DNA of 64,000 nucleotides from an uncultured Alsobacter sp. GTDB lineage: Bacteria > Pseudomonadota > Alphaproteobacteria > Rhizobiales > Beijerinckiaceae. Positions 62,625 through 64,000 of the stretch are shown in pieces (the first letter of the stretch is position 1; each line of letters opens with the position of its first letter). The notes beneath the pieces are model-generated. The model was not told the origin of the DNA. It was given only the letters and a program-made list of their open reading frames with translations, and did no database searches. The stretch lies in assembly GCF_945952055.1 (NCBI RefSeq), contig NZ_CAMFHB010000014.1, positions 62,001 through 126,000 on the forward strand, read 5' to 3'. A program made the translations under genes and the position numbers.

Positions 62625-63497
62625 ATGGCATTGAAAGCGATATGGGGCGTCGTCGGTGCGGGACTGCTGGCCTTGGGCCTCGCGGGTCCGGCCGCGGCCC
62701 AGAACTTCGAAGCGATCCTGGGGACGCCCAAGCCGTTCTCCGAGTTTCCCAAGCCCTGGCCGCTGAAGAAGCTGGTCGCGCCGGGCAAGCTGACGGTGGG
62801 GACCACGGGCGCGTCGCCGCCGCGGACCTTCGTCGATCCGGCGACCAACAAGCTCACGGGCAGCTACATCGAGCTCTTCACCAAGATCGCCACCGACCTC
62901 GGCCTGCAGGTCGAGTTCGTCCGCCTCGAATGGGCCGGCATCCTGCCGGGACTGGCCGCCAACCGCTTCGACATGGGCTGCGACGGCGCGTCGTGGACGG
63001 CCGACCGCCTGGGCTCCGGCCAGTTCCTCATGACCTCGCCCACCGCGGTGAACGCGACGGTGGGGCTGACGCGCAAGGATACGGGCATCAAGACCTTCGC
63101 CGACGCCAAGTCCAAGACGCTCGGCGGGGTGCGCGGCGAGATCTACTTCGAGGGCGCCAAGAAGGCCCTTCCCGGCACCAAGGTCACCGAGTTCCCGGGG
63201 ATGCAGGAATCCCTCATCGGGCTCGCCAACGGCCAGGCCGACATGATCGCGGTGAACCTCTCCAACGCGCTCAACGTGCTGGAGACGGCGCCGAACAAGG
63301 ACCAGCTGATGATGGTGGGCCCGGCGCTCGAGGTGTTCCCGCAGAGCCTGTGCGTCAACCCCAACCAGCCCGAGTTGCTGGTGGCGGTGAACCTCCTGCT
63401 CGCCAACTACCGCGCCGACGGTTCGCTGAAGGCGATCCTGACCAAGTACAAGACGCCGACGGCCGAGGTCGAGCTCCTCGATCGCATCGGCTACTGA
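62625..63497 (+). CDS. Amino-acid ABC transporter substrate-binding protein (family 3)
   Basis: A 290-residue periplasmic protein. Signal peptide MALKAIWGVVGAGLLALGL ends at AAAQN. The mature protein begins the SBP_bac_3 domain at GKLTVGTTGASPPRTFVD, with GSYIELFTKIATDLGLQVEFV, GLAANRFDMGCDGAS and LGGVRGEIYF in the expected order. AAGGAG lies eight bases before the ATG. The permease gene follows by 19 bp. It probably binds the amino-acid-like or cyclic-amide compound used by this cluster. Confidence 0.92.
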   Translation: MALKAIWGVVGAGLLALGLAGPAAAQNFEAILGTPKPFSEFPKPWPLKKLVAPGKLTVGTTGASPPRTFVDPATNKLTGSYIELFTKIATDLGLQVEFVRLEWAGILPGLAANRFDMGCDGASWTADRLGSGQFLMTSPTAVNATVGLTRKDTGIKTFADAKSKTLGGVRGEIYFEGAKKALPGTKVTEFPGMQESLIGLANGQADMIAVNLSNALNVLETAPNKDQLMMVGPALEVFPQSLCVNPNQPELLVAVNLLLANYRADGSLKAILTKYKTPTAEVELLDRIGY

Positions 63498-63516
63498 CGG
63501 TCGGGCGGCCCGCCCG

Positions 63517-64000
63517 ATGAAGCTGGACTTCAGCATCCTGACGGTCGTGTGGCCGGCGCTCCTCAACGGAACGCTGGTCACCATCGCGCTCACCCTGTCG
63601 GTGCTCGCGATCGCGACGCCGCTGGGGATCCTCGTCGCCCTCGGGCGCGGCGCGCGGTCGTCCGCGCTGCGCTCGGGGCTGGCGGCCGCGAGCTGGGTGT
63701 TCCGTGGCGTGCCGCCTCTCCTGATCCTGTTCTTCGCGTTCTTCGCCCTGCCCGTCGTCGGCGTGAAACTGCCGCCGCTGCCGTCGGCCATCATCGCCAT
63801 GTCGGCCTACATGGCGTTCTACTTCGGCGAGGTCTTCCGCTCGGGCCTGCTGAGCGTGCCCGCCGGACAATGGCGGGCAGCGGAGGCCCTGGGGTTGTCT
63901 CCCGTCCACACGCTGCTGCGCATCGTGCTGCCCCAGACCCTGCCGGCCGCGCTCCCGCCCTACATCAGCCACGCCACGGAGGTGCTCAAGGGCACCGCGC
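63517..64000 (+). CDS. Amino-acid ABC transporter permease (N-terminal part)
   Basis: The first ~161 residues; the gene leaves the window at the right edge. The HisM/GlnP-type permease pattern is clear: an N-terminal helix with LLNGTLVTIALTLSVLAI, FRGVPPLLILFFAFFALP, MAFYFGEVFRSGLLSVPAGQWRAAEALGLS and the coupling EAA loop continuing through LRIVLPQTLPAALPPYI. It works with the binding protein encoded just upstream; an ATPase gene is expected beyond the window. Confidence 0.92.
   Translation, partial: MKLDFSILTVVWPALLNGTLVTIALTLSVLAIATPLGILVALGRGARSSALRSGLAAASWVFRGVPPLLILFFAFFALPVVGVKLPPLPSAIIAMSAYMAFYFGEVFRSGLLSVPAGQWRAAEALGLSPVHTLLRIVLPQTLPAALPPYISHATEVLKGTA

Overview
The window is about 64 kb of very GC-rich, gene-dense DNA from an alphaproteobacterium, most likely a member of the Hyphomicrobiales (Rhizobiales). 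The reasons are an HWE-type histidine kinase, many dpp-like ABC importers and small catabolic clusters, a complete alphaproteobacterial-style phnCDEEGHIJKLMN operon, and GT21/PlcP-like lipid-remodelling genes. Family or genus cannot be fixed from what I can see. I found no rRNA, tRNA, CRISPR, phage or transposase genes. The window cuts a gene at each end.

Layout. (1) 1-5391: a catabolic cluster. A cysteine hydrolase (isochorismatase fold) leads a leftward operon into a dipeptide-type binding protein; divergent to it are an amidase, a Gfo/Idh/MocA oxidoreductase and a zinc alcohol dehydrogenase. (2) 5501-10532: an orphan HWE sensor kinase, then a leftward operon of OmpR-type regulator, sensor kinase and PepSY membrane protein. 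(3) 10698-13893: an SDR dehydrogenase, glycerol-3-phosphate dehydrogenase (glpD) and its DeoR-family repressor (glpR), with matching CGAAA-N7-CGAAA sites before both glp genes. (4) 14268-24027: dipeptide ABC transporter genes (binding protein apart from BCDF), an M24 peptidase, a VOC protein and a FadB-like bifunctional enzyme.

(5) 24260-42966 is the most interesting part, read here as a phosphorus-economy island. Its left half encodes lipid work: an acyltransferase, a CdsA-like cytidylyltransferase, an atypical CDP-alcohol phosphatidyltransferase, a PlcP-like metallophosphoesterase, a GT4 and a GT21 lipid glycosyltransferase, a small coiled-coil protein and a lysophospholipase-like hydrolase. 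Its right half encodes phosphonate import and C-P lyase (phnC, D, E, E, G-N), plus a divergent hexapeptide transferase and a two-histidine phosphoesterase-like protein. Candidate Pho boxes (two 7-bp GTCA-type repeats with a 4-bp spacer) lie before the PlcP-like gene, phnG, phnC and the transferase. This suggests that PhoB may couple replacement of phospholipid by glycolipid to phosphonate scavenging.

(6) 43033-47428: two metal amidohydrolases, a MarR regulator and an old-yellow-enzyme reductase. (7) 47447-55120: L,D-transpeptidase with an SH3-like secreted partner, an AraC regulator, two small secreted proteins, an M13 metallopeptidase and a CSS-EAL phosphodiesterase. (8) 55208-64000: a GntR regulator followed by a rightward catabolic/transport operon: DUF2817 M14-like peptidase, hydantoin/Asp-Glu racemase family protein, cyclic amidohydrolase with a Q-x-H in place of H-x-H, FAD amine oxidase, ornithine cyclodeaminase-like protein, a TctC-like protein without signal peptide, and an amino-acid ABC importer that runs off the right edge. 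Its substrate is unknown.

Two diverged copies of a roughly 190-200 bp palindrome-rich repeat with terminal inverted repeats occur at 13991-14192 and, inverted, at 27362-27546.
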